From Nonomuraea cypriaca (GTDB lineage Bacteria; Actinomycetota; Actinomycetes; Streptosporangiales; Streptosporangiaceae): a DNA stretch of 51,400 bases. The stretch spans positions 1 to 51,400 of the forward strand of contig NZ_JADOGI010000052.1 of NCBI RefSeq assembly GCF_015645445.1. Reading direction: 5' to 3'. Below, in pieces: positions 33,276-41,294 of the stretch. Both the position numbers and the translations under genes were made by a program. Under the pieces are notes generated by a model, which had not been told where the DNA came from, did no database searches, and worked only from the letters and a program-made list of their open reading frames with translations. The stretch's first letter is position 1. Each line of letters opens with the position of its first letter.

Positions 33276-33533
33276 CTATTCCGCGACGGGAACGATGCTC
33301 ACGGCCCGGCGCCCGCGCTTGAGACCGAACTGCACGTGCCCGGCAGCGAGCGCGAACAGCGTGTCATCGCCACCACGCCCGACGTTGTCGCCGGGGTGGA
33401 AGTGGGTGCCACGCTGGCGGACGATGATCTCGCCCGCGTTGACCAGCTGGCCGCCGAAGCGCTTGACGCCCAGGCGCTGAGCGTTGGAGTCACGGCCGTT
33501 CCGGGTGGACGACGCGCCCTTCTTGTGTGCCAT
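33276..33533 (-). CDS. rpmA: 50S ribosomal protein L27
   Basis: An 85-residue bL27: [28 protein letters not shown] at the N-terminus, which reaches the peptidyl-transferase centre, and the [24 protein letters not shown] core. The N-terminus starts with MAHKK directly and needs no cleaved extension as in Firmicutes. It is 15 nt downstream of rplU on the same strand. Confidence 0.98.
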   Translation of the reverse strand: MAHKKGASSTRNGRDSNAQRLGVKRFGGQLVNAGEIIVRQRGTHFHPGDNVGRGGDDTLFALAAGHVQFGLKRGRRAVSIVPVAE

Positions 33534-33548
33534 CTCTCAAACTCCCGA

Positions 33549-33851
33549 TCAGGCCTGGTCGATACCGGTGATCTTCACCTGGGTGTACCGCTGGCGGTGA
33601 CCCTGGCGCTTCTTGTAACCGGTCTTGTTCTTGTACTTGAGAATGCGGATCTTCGGGCCCTTGGTCTCACCGAGGATCTCGGCGCTGACCATGAACTTGC
33701 CCGCCTCGGTCGTCACGTCGCCTTCGTTGACGACGAGCACCGTCGGCAGCGAAACCGAAGAGCCGACCTCGCCGGCGACCTTGTCCACCTCGAGGACGTC
33801 ACCGACGGAGACCTTCTGCTGCCTGCCGCCGCAACGAACGATCGCGTACAC
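33549..33851 (-). CDS. rplU: 50S ribosomal protein L21
   Basis: A 100-residue bL21, binding 23S r[26 protein letters not shown] at the start and the basic [31 protein letters not shown] at the end. The GTG start at 33851 is preceded by AGAAGGG at a suitable distance. The 221-nt gap to rne must contain the promoter of the rplU-rpmA unit, but no -35/-10 pair can be named with confidence. Confidence 0.98.
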   Translation of the reverse strand: MYAIVRCGGRQQKVSVGDVLEVDKVAGEVGSSVSLPTVLVVNEGDVTTEAGKFMVSAEILGETKGPKIRILKYKNKTGYKKRQGHRQRYTQVKITGIDQA

Positions 33852-34064
33852 CGCGGAACCCTTCTACTTACTCACTGTTGCGATCCTCGGCCACCCCATG
33901 CGGGAATGACCGTTGACTCCGAATGCTGCGCCTGTCATTCGGCCCGTCTCCGACCGACGAACCCCGAGTAAGCGCGCCAACAGGGCACGTCACCTGACGC
34001 ACCGATTCACCAGGGTACCGGATTAACGGTCACCTAGGCGAACCGGACGGAACGTCGGAAGCCC

Positions 34065-34081
34065 GCCGAGTGCTACTCGGC
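34065..34081 (-). other. hairpin enclosing the rne stop codon
   Basis: GCCGAGT (34065-34071) and ACTCGGC (34075-34081) form a perfect 7-bp stem with a 3-nt loop, and the rne TAG (34073-34075) lies within it. No T-run follows. It may stabilise the 3' end of the message or be a chance structure. Confidence 0.35.
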
Positions 34082-36952
34082 CGACTTGGTTCGGCGGGAG
34101 CGTCGCCGCCCTCTGCCGGAAGTCTGGCCGGCCTGGTCGTCCTCAACCGGGACGTCCTCAAGCGCACCGGTCACAGTATCACGACCAGCGGAGTCCTTCG
34201 CCGCGGAAACCTTGTCGGAGACTGCCTTCTCGATGGCCATCTTCCCCTGTGTGCCACGCGGCTCGGGCTTGGCCTCGACCGGCTCCGTGGAGACGAGCAG
34301 GCCGCGCCCGTTGCAGCAGTCACACGGCGTCGAGAACGCCTCCAGGAGCCCCTGACCGACCCGCTTACGCGTCATCTGGACCAGCCCCAGCGAGGTCACC
34401 TCGGCCACCTGGTGCTTGGTCCTGTCGCGCGCCAGGCACTCCAGCATCCGCCGCAGCACCAGGTCCCTGTTGGACTCCAGCACCATGTCGATGAAGTCGA
34501 TCACGATGATGCCGCCGATGTCGCGGAGCCTGAGCTGGCGGACGATCTCCTCGGCCGCCTCCAGGTTGTTGCGCGTGACGGTCTCTTCGAGGTTGCCGCC
34601 CTGGCCGGTGAACTTGCCGGTGTTGACGTCGACGACGGTCATCGCCTCCGTACGGTCGATCACCAGCGAGCCGCCGCTCGGCAGCCACACCTTGCGATCG
34701 AGCGCCTTGCCGAGCTGCTCGTCGATCCGGTACGACCCGAACACGTCGCCCTGCTCGCCGTCCCACTTCGACAGGCGTTCCGCCAGGTGCGGCGCGACGT
34801 ACTTCACGTATTCGTCGACCGTGTCCCACGCGTCGTCACCCTGGACGACCAGCGAGGTGAAGTCCTCGTTGAACACGTCGCGGACGACCCGGACGGTCAG
34901 GTCGGGCTCGGCGGACAGCAGCTCCGGCGGGCTGGCCCCCTTGGCCTTCTTCTGGATGTTCTCCCACTGCGCGGACAACCTGGCCACGTCACGGGCCAGC
35001 TCGTCCTCCGACGCCCCTTCCGCGGCGGTACGGACGATCACGCCGGCGTTCTCCGGCATGACCTTCTTCAGGATGCTCTTGAGCCGGGTGCGCTCCTTGT
35101 CGGGCAGCTTGCGGCTGATCCCGGTCATCGACCCGTCGGGCACGTAGACCAGGTAGCGGCCGGGCAGGCTGATCTGCGACGTGAGCCGCGCGCCCTTGTG
35201 CCCGATCGGGTCCTTGGTGACCTGCACGAGCACCGACTGACCCGACTTCAGCGCGGACTCGATGCGCTTGGGCTGCCCTTCGAGGCCGACGGTGTCGAAG
35301 TTGACCTCACCGGCGTAAAGGACGGCGTTGCGCCCCTTGCCGATGTCCACGAACGCCGCCTCCATCGACGGCAGGACGTTCTGCACCTTGCCGAGGTAGA
35401 CGTTGCCGACGTAGGACTGGCTGGCCTCACGGTTGACGTAGTGCTCGACGAGCACGCCGTCCTCCAGGACCGCGATCTGCGTACGGTCGCCCTGGCGGCG
35501 TACGACCATCATGCGGTCGACCGACTCACGGCGGGCCAGGAACTCCGACTCCGTGATGATCGGCGGCCGCCTGCGGCCGAGCTCGCGCCCCTCGCGGCGG
35601 CGCTGCTTCTTGGCCTCGAGCCGGGTGGAGCCGCGCACGCTCTGCACGCCGTCGGTGGCGGTGTCGAGCGAGGTCGCCCGCCCCGAACGCGGCGCGCGGA
35701 TGCGGACGACCGTGTTCGGCGGATCGTCGGTGGCCGGCTCGGCGGCGCCCTCGTCCGCGCCGCGACGGCGCCTGCGACGACGACGGCGCGAGGTGGTGGC
35801 CTCCTCTTCCTGGCTCTCCTCGCCCTGCTCCTCGTCGCCTTCGTCGGACTCGTCACGCTCGCGTGACTTGCCACGACCCCTGCCGCCCCGGCGGCGGCGA
35901 CGGCGCCGGCCGCCGCCTTCCTCCTCCTGCTCGTCGGAGGTGTCGGTGTCGGTCTCCTCCTCGGTCGCCGACTCGTCGACCGGCTCCTCGGCCTCCTCGG
36001 CCTCCTCCGGCTCGGCGACGGGCTCGGGCTCGGGCCGCCGCGTCACGGCGGGCTTGGCCTGGCTGGGGTCCGGCGCCTGGAACAGCGGCGCGAAGATGGC
36101 CGCCGGGCGCTGGAACGCGGTGCCCGGCTGATCCTGCCCGCGCGCGGACAGCCCGAACGGGTCAGCGAGCAGGCTCGGCCTGACGGCGTCCTCGTCCAGG
36201 TCCTCGCCCGCGGGCTCGTCGTCGAGGGGCTCGTCCTCGGGCAGAATCTCGATGATGTCCTCGTCGCCCTCGGTCCCACCAGTGGGAGGCGCCGCCTCGC
36301 CACCGGCCACGACCTGCTCCTCCGGCGTCTCCACACCGGCGGATGCCGCGGCCTCCCCGGCGGGCGCGACGACCTCTTCCTGCTCCGCCTTCTTGCGCGT
36401 CCTGCGCCGCTTCACCGGCGCCTCCTCGGCGGGCGCGCCGCCCTCCGGCAGCGCCTGCTCGGCCTCCGCCTCGGCCTCCGCGGCCTTCTTCGTGGTACGC
36501 CGCCGCGTCGTCGTGGCGGTGGAGCGCGTCCTCGTGGCCCTCTTGGGCTTCTCCTCGGGCGTGGTTTCCCGCGCGACATCGGGCGCGGGGGCGGCCTCCT
36601 GCGCGGATTCGGCGACAGCCTCGGCAACGGCGGCCTCGGCGGGGCTCACCACCTCGGTCGCCCCGGTGTCGGGGGTCACCGCGCGGGATTCGGCGGCGGC
36701 GGCGAGGATCCCGGGATCGGGCTCACCGGCGGCCCGCTGCGCGGCGTTGATCTGCACCGGCTGCACGTCGGCCACGGAAGGCGCGGCCTGCGCGGCAGGT
36801 ACGGTGACCGGAACCGAGGCCGGCTCCTCCGGCAGCTCCGGCGGAGGACCCGCGGGCCGGCTGGCGGAGCGGCGACGCGCGGTCACCTCTGGCTGTTCAG
36901 TTGTCTCCCCGTCAGGGCCAGTGGCCCCGGCGTTGGGCTCGTTGTCGAGCAT
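34073..36952 (-). CDS. rne: ribonuclease E/G
   Basis: A 959-residue endoribonuclease. Residues 1 to ~470 are disordered, with alternating Ala/Pro/Glu-rich and Arg-rich blocks (RRRRRRGGRGRGKSRERDES), probably RNA- and partner-binding. The catalytic part follows: S1 domain around residue 510 (SYVGNVYLGKVQNVLPSMEAAFVDIG), DNase-I-like site with VVDVNTGKF near 770 and IIVIDFIDM near 805, carrying the two metal-binding aspartates, and the Zn-link TPCDCCNGRG near 879. In Actinobacteria the long disordered region is N-terminal, the reverse of E. coli, as seen here. A strong Shine-Dalgarno-led small ORF overlaps its start in another frame. The rne message itself has GGAG 10 nt before the ATG. Confidence 0.95.
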   Translation of the reverse strand: MLDNEPNAGATGPDGETTEQPEVTARRRSASRPAGPPPELPEEPASVPVTVPAAQAAPSVADVQPVQINAAQRAAGEPDPGILAAAAESRAVTPDTGATEVVSPAEAAVAEAVAESAQEAAPAPDVARETTPEEKPKRATRTRSTATTTRRRTTKKAAEAEAEAEQALPEGGAPAEEAPVKRRRTRKKAEQEEVVAPAGEAAASAGVETPEEQVVAGGEAAPPTGGTEGDEDIIEILPEDEPLDDEPAGEDLDEDAVRPSLLADPFGLSARGQDQPGTAFQRPAAIFAPLFQAPDPSQAKPAVTRRPEPEPVAEPEEAEEAEEPVDESATEEETDTDTSDEQEEEGGGRRRRRRRGGRGRGKSRERDESDEGDEEQGEESQEEEATTSRRRRRRRRRGADEGAAEPATDDPPNTVVRIRAPRSGRATSLDTATDGVQSVRGSTRLEAKKQRRREGRELGRRRPPIITESEFLARRESVDRMMVVRRQGDRTQIAVLEDGVLVEHYVNREASQSYVGNVYLGKVQNVLPSMEAAFVDIGKGRNAVLYAGEVNFDTVGLEGQPKRIESALKSGQSVLVQVTKDPIGHKGARLTSQISLPGRYLVYVPDGSMTGISRKLPDKERTRLKSILKKVMPENAGVIVRTAAEGASEDELARDVARLSAQWENIQKKAKGASPPELLSAEPDLTVRVVRDVFNEDFTSLVVQGDDAWDTVDEYVKYVAPHLAERLSKWDGEQGDVFGSYRIDEQLGKALDRKVWLPSGGSLVIDRTEAMTVVDVNTGKFTGQGGNLEETVTRNNLEAAEEIVRQLRLRDIGGIIVIDFIDMVLESNRDLVLRRMLECLARDRTKHQVAEVTSLGLVQMTRKRVGQGLLEAFSTPCDCCNGRGLLVSTEPVEAKPEPRGTQGKMAIEKAVSDKVSAAKDSAGRDTVTGALEDVPVEDDQAGQTSGRGRRRSRRTKSAE

Positions 36953-37083
36953 GCGGGCGTTCTCCCGTCAGCTCCCGGGCGCGTCGCCGCGCCGCGCAGG
37001 AGCCCTCGTGTCTCGTTGTCCGCCGATGTCCCCGGAACGGGGGCACCGGCGCCAAGTCCTGTCAGCAGTCGTGCCAGGCTCAT
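36883..37083 (-). CDS. possible leader ORF overlapping the rne start
   Basis: TAAGGAGGT, a near-perfect Shine-Dalgarno sequence, lies 7 nt before an ATG at 37083, itself 13 nt after the stop of the DUF2344 gene. The ORF of 66 codons (MSLARLLTGLGAGAPVPG...) fills the gap before rne and overlaps its first 70 nt in a different frame. The amino-acid sequence is unremarkable and may not matter. Its strong start signal, better than that of rne, suggests a translated leader that couples or limits rne translation. Confidence 0.4.
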   Translation of the reverse strand: MSLARLLTGLGAGAPVPGTSADNETRGLLRGAATRPGADGRTPACSTTSPTPGPLALTGRQLNSQR

Positions 37084-37096
37084 GCCGGGCACCTCC

Positions 37097-37873
37097 TTAA
37101 CCGGCGACGTGCTCACCCGCCGGTCCCGCCTCGCCGCCGCGCGTCTTGTCGCGGTCCAGGTCGAGCGGGTCGGCAAGCGCACCGGTGCTGACGTCCAGCG
37201 GCCCCTGCGCCAGCCTGGTCACCTCGGGGGGAACCGGCGGCGCGAAGTCAGCCACAAGGCGCAGCCCTGTGAGCACATCGTCGGGTCGAACGGCAGGCGT
37301 CATGTGCCGAACAACCATGCGCAGTATGACACACGGCTCTCCATCCACCTGAGCTGCGGTTCTGTCTGTTCTATCTGTTCCGTCGGACACCGTCAGCTCC
37401 AGGACGGCCTCTCGCGCGTCGAAGCGGCGGGGACCCTTCTTGGTGAGGCGCTCGACCTCCACGGTGCCCGCCGCGAGAAACTTCTCCGCCGCCACCTCGG
37501 CGAGCTCGCGATCGGCACCGGGCAGCCGCACCTCCCAGTCGGAGACCTCCAGGCGGTCGGCCAGCCCTCCCGGACCCGCCTCCACAACGTCGAGCACATC
37601 GAGGCCAGGAGGCAGCGACGCGTCCAGGGCCTGTCTGACCTGGTCGAAGTCGCACGGCGTGGTAACGCCGATCTCGAGGTATTCGGCTTCGCTGGCGACA
37701 CCGGTCGGCGCCGCGCCCGCGTAGGAGATCTTCGGGTGGGGCGAGAAGCCCGCGCTGTAGGCAACCGGGACACCCGCACGGCGAACCGCCCTCTCGACGG
37801 CCCGCGAGATGTCGCGGTGGCTGGTGAAGCGCAGTCGGCCGCGCTTGGCGTAACGCACACGCAGGCGTTGCAC
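37097..37873 (-). CDS. DUF2344 protein, partner of radical SAM enzyme
   Basis: A 258-residue protein whose start, VQRLRVRYAKRGRLRFTSHRDISRAVERAVRRAGVPVAYSAGFSPHPKISYAGAAPTGVASEAEYLEIG, is diagnostic of the DUF2344/TIGR03936 family. In some bacteria this domain is fused to the C-terminus of the B12-type radical SAM protein encoded just upstream. Their adjacency here supports a joint, still uncharacterised, role. The GTG at 37873 has no good ribosome binding site. Conserved-looking residues (PEGPPPAPT) continue upstream in frame to a CTG at 37912, which has GGAAGG 10 nt before it. A non-standard start is therefore possible. Confidence 0.9.
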   Translation of the reverse strand: MQRLRVRYAKRGRLRFTSHRDISRAVERAVRRAGVPVAYSAGFSPHPKISYAGAAPTGVASEAEYLEIGVTTPCDFDQVRQALDASLPPGLDVLDVVEAGPGGLADRLEVSDWEVRLPGADRELAEVAAEKFLAAGTVEVERLTKKGPRRFDAREAVLELTVSDGTDRTDRTAAQVDGEPCVILRMVVRHMTPAVRPDDVLTGLRLVADFAPPVPPEVTRLAQGPLDVSTGALADPLDLDRDKTRGGEAGPAGEHVAG

Positions 37874-38012
37874 CGTGGGCGCGGGCGGAGGCCCTTCGGG
37901 AACAGGTTTCAGAGCTTGTCGTCCTTCCGTTTGTAAGAGTTCCTTGTCTCAGGATAAGCCGCTCCGGGGCATGCTCCGTGTACGCCGAGGCACGATGCGC
38001 CCACTGAGCGCG

Positions 38013-39923
38013 CTAGACCACCGTCAGCGGAAGGAGTTTTCGCCCCGTGGGACCGATCTGGATCTCCGTGCCCATGGTCGGGCAGACCCCGCAGTCGTAG
38101 CACGGAGTCCAGCGGCAGTCCTCGACCTCGCCACCGGAGACCGCCTCCTGCCAGTCCTGCCAGAGCCACTCGCGGTCGAGCCCGGCGTCGAGGTGGTCCC
38201 ACGGCAGGACTTCGTTCTCCTCCCGCTCACGCGTGGTGTACCAGTCGACGTCGACACCCGCCTTCTCGGCGGCCGCCATCCAGCGGTCGTAGGAGAAGTG
38301 CTCGCTCCAGCCGTCGAACCTGCCGCCGTCCTCCCAGACGGCCCGGATCACGGCCCCGACCCTGCGGTCCCCCCGCGACAGCATGCCTTCCACGATGGAC
38401 GGTTTGCCGTCGTGGTAACGGAAGCCGATGGCCCGGCCGTATTGCTTGTCGCCTCTGAGCGAGTCGCGCAGCGCCTTGAGCCGCCGGTCGACGGTCTCGT
38501 GGTCGGCCTGCCCGGCCCACTGGAACGGTGTGTGCGGCTTGGGCACGAAGCCGCCGATGGACACGGTGCAGCGGATGTCGCGGCTGCCGGTCGCCTCCCT
38601 GCCCGCCTTGATGACCTTCTTGGCGAGGTCGCCGATGCCGAGCACGTCCTCGTCCTGCTCGGTGGGCAGCCCGCACATGAAGTAGAGCTTGACCTGCCGC
38701 CACCCCTGCGAATAGGCCGTGGTGACGGTGCGGATGAGGTCTTCCTCGGTGACCATCTTGTTGATCACCTTACGCATCCGCTCGGAGCCGCCCTCCGGCG
38801 CGAACGTCAGGCCGGAACGCCTGCCGTTCCTGGAGAACTCGTTGGCCAGGTCGATGTTGAACGCGTCGACCCTGGTCGAGGGCAGCGACAGGGAGGTGTT
38901 GGTGCCCTCGTAGCGGTCGGCCAGGCCCTTGGCGACGTCGGCGATCTCGGAGTGGTCGGCGGAGGACAGCGACAACAGGCCGACCTCGTTGAAGCCGGAC
39001 TCCTTGACGCCCTTTTCCACCATGGCGCCGATCGTGGTGATCGAGCGCTCGCGCACCGGGCGGGTGATCATGCCCGCCTGGCAGAACCGGCACCCACGCG
39101 TGCAGCCGCGGAAGATCTCCACGCTGAACCGCTCGTGCACCGTCTCCGCCAGCGGGACCAGCGGCTTCTTCGGATAGGGCCACTCGTCGAGGTCCATCAC
39201 GGTGTGCTTGTGCACCCGCCACGGCACGTCCGCCCTGTTGGGCGCGACGCGCTTGATGCGGCCGTCCGGGTGGTAGTCGACGTCGTAGAACTTCGGCACG
39301 TAGACGCCGCCGGACTCGGCGAGCCGCATGAGCAACTCGTCACGGCCGCCGGGTCTGCCCTCGGCCTTCCACTCGCGGATGACCTCGGTGATGGCGATGG
39401 AGATCTGCTCTCCGTCGCCGAGCACGGCCGCGTCGAGGAAGTCGGCGACGGGCTCGGGGTTGAAGGCCGCGTGGCCGCCCGCGAGCACGATCGGATCGTC
39501 CTCGCCGCGGTCCACGGCCAGCATCGGGATGCCGGCCAGGTCGAGCGCGGTCAGCATGTTGGTGTAGCCGAGCTCGGTCGAGAACGACACCCCGAGCACG
39601 TCGAAGGCGCGCACCGGCCGGTGCGCGTCGACGGTGAACTGCGGGACGCCTTCGGCCCGCATGAGGGCCTCCAGGTCCGGCCAGACCGTGTAGGTCCGCT
39701 CGGCCAGCGTGCCGGGGAGCTCGTTGAGGATTTCGTAGAGGATCGCCACGCCCTGGTTGGGCAGCCCGACCTCGTAGGCGTCCGGGTACATCAACGCCCA
39801 CCGCACGTCGGCGGAGTCCCAGTCCTTGACGGTCGAGTTGAGCTCACCCCCGACATACTGGATGGGCTTCTGCACCTTGGGCAGCAGCGCCTCCAGGCGG
39901 TGGAAAATCGACTCGACAGGCAT
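38013..39923 (-). CDS. TIGR03960 family B12-binding radical SAM protein
   Basis: A 636-residue protein. The N-terminal part has a B12-binding-like region (FDVLGVSFSTELGYTNMLTALDLAGIP). The radical SAM core carries CTRGCRFCQAG, i.e. the CxxxCxxC [4Fe-4S] motif, followed by SLPSTRVDAFNIDLANEF and GLTFAPEGGSERMRKVINK. The C-terminus has an extra Cys cluster (CYDCGVCPTMG). Members of this family are conserved next to rne and rplU in many bacteria; a role in RNA or ribosome modification is plausible but unproven. The next gene downstream is its DUF2344 partner. The ATG at 39923 is chosen by family N-terminus (MPVESIFHRLEALLPKVQKP). Confidence 0.93.
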   Translation of the reverse strand: MPVESIFHRLEALLPKVQKPIQYVGGELNSTVKDWDSADVRWALMYPDAYEVGLPNQGVAILYEILNELPGTLAERTYTVWPDLEALMRAEGVPQFTVDAHRPVRAFDVLGVSFSTELGYTNMLTALDLAGIPMLAVDRGEDDPIVLAGGHAAFNPEPVADFLDAAVLGDGEQISIAITEVIREWKAEGRPGGRDELLMRLAESGGVYVPKFYDVDYHPDGRIKRVAPNRADVPWRVHKHTVMDLDEWPYPKKPLVPLAETVHERFSVEIFRGCTRGCRFCQAGMITRPVRERSITTIGAMVEKGVKESGFNEVGLLSLSSADHSEIADVAKGLADRYEGTNTSLSLPSTRVDAFNIDLANEFSRNGRRSGLTFAPEGGSERMRKVINKMVTEEDLIRTVTTAYSQGWRQVKLYFMCGLPTEQDEDVLGIGDLAKKVIKAGREATGSRDIRCTVSIGGFVPKPHTPFQWAGQADHETVDRRLKALRDSLRGDKQYGRAIGFRYHDGKPSIVEGMLSRGDRRVGAVIRAVWEDGGRFDGWSEHFSYDRWMAAAEKAGVDVDWYTTREREENEVLPWDHLDAGLDREWLWQDWQEAVSGGEVEDCRWTPCYDCGVCPTMGTEIQIGPTGRKLLPLTVV

Positions 39924-39943
39924 AGTGCCCAGCGTAGCGGCGC

Positions 39944-40123
39944 TCAGACGGTGGCGGGTCCGGGGATGTCGATGTCGTTTCCGCTGAGCACCAGGATGTG
40001 GTGCCCCTCGTAGCAGGTCAGCTCGACGGCGATGACGCCGCTCGCCAGATTGTGCACTCCGATGACGTGGTTCGCGGGAAGCAGAAAGCGCTCCTCGCAC
40101 TCGTCGCAATAGGCCACGAACAT
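39944..40123 (-). CDS. 59-residue CxxC small protein
   Basis: The product starts MFVAYCDECEERFLLPANHV and has a CxxC pair at residues 6-9, with a further Cys and two His (CYEGHHILVLSG) at 37-41. It resembles a minimal zinc-binding or ribbon-like domain. The ATG lies 4 nt after the rodA stop, and 20 nt separate its stop from the radical SAM start, so it sits in an operon. AGAAG within the rodA stop region serves as ribosome binding site. No family recognised. Confidence 0.7.
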   Translation of the reverse strand: MFVAYCDECEERFLLPANHVIGVHNLASGVIAVELTCYEGHHILVLSGNDIDIPGPATV

Positions 40124-40127
40124 GCTT

Positions 40128-41294
40128 CTAATTAAACGACTGCCCGCGCATCCTGATGGCCTGAAGAAGCCCGATCCCGATGAGATTGGCGAAAGTGGCG
40201 GTGCCGCCATACGACACGAACGGCAACGGCAACCCCGTGATCGGCATGATCCCGATCGTCATCCCCACATTGATGAACGCCTGGAACGCGAACCAGCACA
40301 CGATCATCCCCGCGACCAGCGTCCCGAACCTGTCCTCGCACCGCTTGGCGATCTTCAGCCCGCGTAGCAGCACCACGCCGAGCAGCAACACGACCGTGAC
40401 CGACCCGAGGAACCCGAACTCCTCCCCCGCCACCGTGAAGATGAAGTCGGTGTGCTGCTCGGGCACGAACCGCCCGGTCGTCTGCCCGCCGCCGAGCAGC
40501 CCCTTGCCCAGGAGCTGCCCGGAGCCGATCGCGATCATCGACTGGGTGCTGTTGTAGCCCACGCCCCGCGGATCGACGCTCGGATCGACGAACGCCGTGA
40601 ACCGCGCCACCTGGTACGGCTCCAGCATCTCGAAGTAGAACACCGCGAACACCCCGAGCCCCGCCACCACCGCCAGCGCCGCGATCAACCGCTTGCGCAC
40701 TCCCGCGATCACCAGCCCGGCGGCCATGATCACGGCCAGCACCATCGCCGTGCCGAGGTCGGGCTGGAGCATCACCAGCCCCATCGTGATCGCCGAGGCG
40801 ATGATCGCCAGGACGATGTCGAGCCCTCGCGGCCGATCGGTCCCCTCGGCCGGTTGCGCCAGCAACATCGCCATGATGAGCAGCAGCCCGACCTTGGCGA
40901 ACTCCGACGGCTGCACCGCGAACCCACCGCCCAGCAGGATCCACGAATGCGACCCGTTGATCGTCGCGCCCAGCGGAGTGATCACGAGCCCCAGCCCGAC
41001 CAGCGACAACAGGAACACCAATGGCGCGTACGCCCGCATCGCCCGATGGTCGATCATGGTCACGATCGCGCACAGCACCACCCCGATGACCTCGTTGAGC
41101 AGGTGTTTCTTCACCAGCCCCGTGGCCCCGGGCGCCCATGTCCTGGTGGACGACCACACCAGCAGCGTGCCGATCACGCACAACCCGGCCACCGCCACCA
41201 GCATCAGCCCGTCGAGCCGCCGCACCGTCGAGTCCTCGGCGACCACCCGCCGGAAGAGCGAGGGCCGTCGCGCGGCGATCGTACGGCCGGTCAC
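40128..41294 (-). CDS. rodA: FtsW/RodA/SpoVE peptidoglycan polymerase
   Basis: A 388-residue SEDS glycosyltransferase with about ten membrane helices. Family motifs include GGGFAVQPSEFAKVGLLL, MLQPDLGTAMV with the catalytic-site Asp, and the C-terminal GIMPITGLPLPFVSYGGTATFANLIGIGLL. Located directly behind mrdA with a GTGA overlap at 41291-41294, it is the lateral-wall RodA, not FtsW. It polymerises lipid II together with PBP2. Confidence 0.95.
   Translation of the reverse strand: MTGRTIAARRPSLFRRVVAEDSTVRRLDGLMLVAVAGLCVIGTLLVWSSTRTWAPGATGLVKKHLLNEVIGVVLCAIVTMIDHRAMRAYAPLVFLLSLVGLGLVITPLGATINGSHSWILLGGGFAVQPSEFAKVGLLLIMAMLLAQPAEGTDRPRGLDIVLAIIASAITMGLVMLQPDLGTAMVLAVIMAAGLVIAGVRKRLIAALAVVAGLGVFAVFYFEMLEPYQVARFTAFVDPSVDPRGVGYNSTQSMIAIGSGQLLGKGLLGGGQTTGRFVPEQHTDFIFTVAGEEFGFLGSVTVVLLLGVVLLRGLKIAKRCEDRFGTLVAGMIVCWFAFQAFINVGMTIGIMPITGLPLPFVSYGGTATFANLIGIGLLQAIRMRGQSFN

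Noticed and set aside
34070..35866. 598-codon plus-strand ORF
   Set aside because: Antisense to rne, in the frame complementary to its codons, with low-complexity Leu/Val/Arg content.
36252..37100. 282-codon plus-strand Ser/Ala-rich ORF
   Set aside because: It is antisense to the disordered N-terminal region of rne and the leader. The composition is explained by complementing Glu/Ala/Pro codons.
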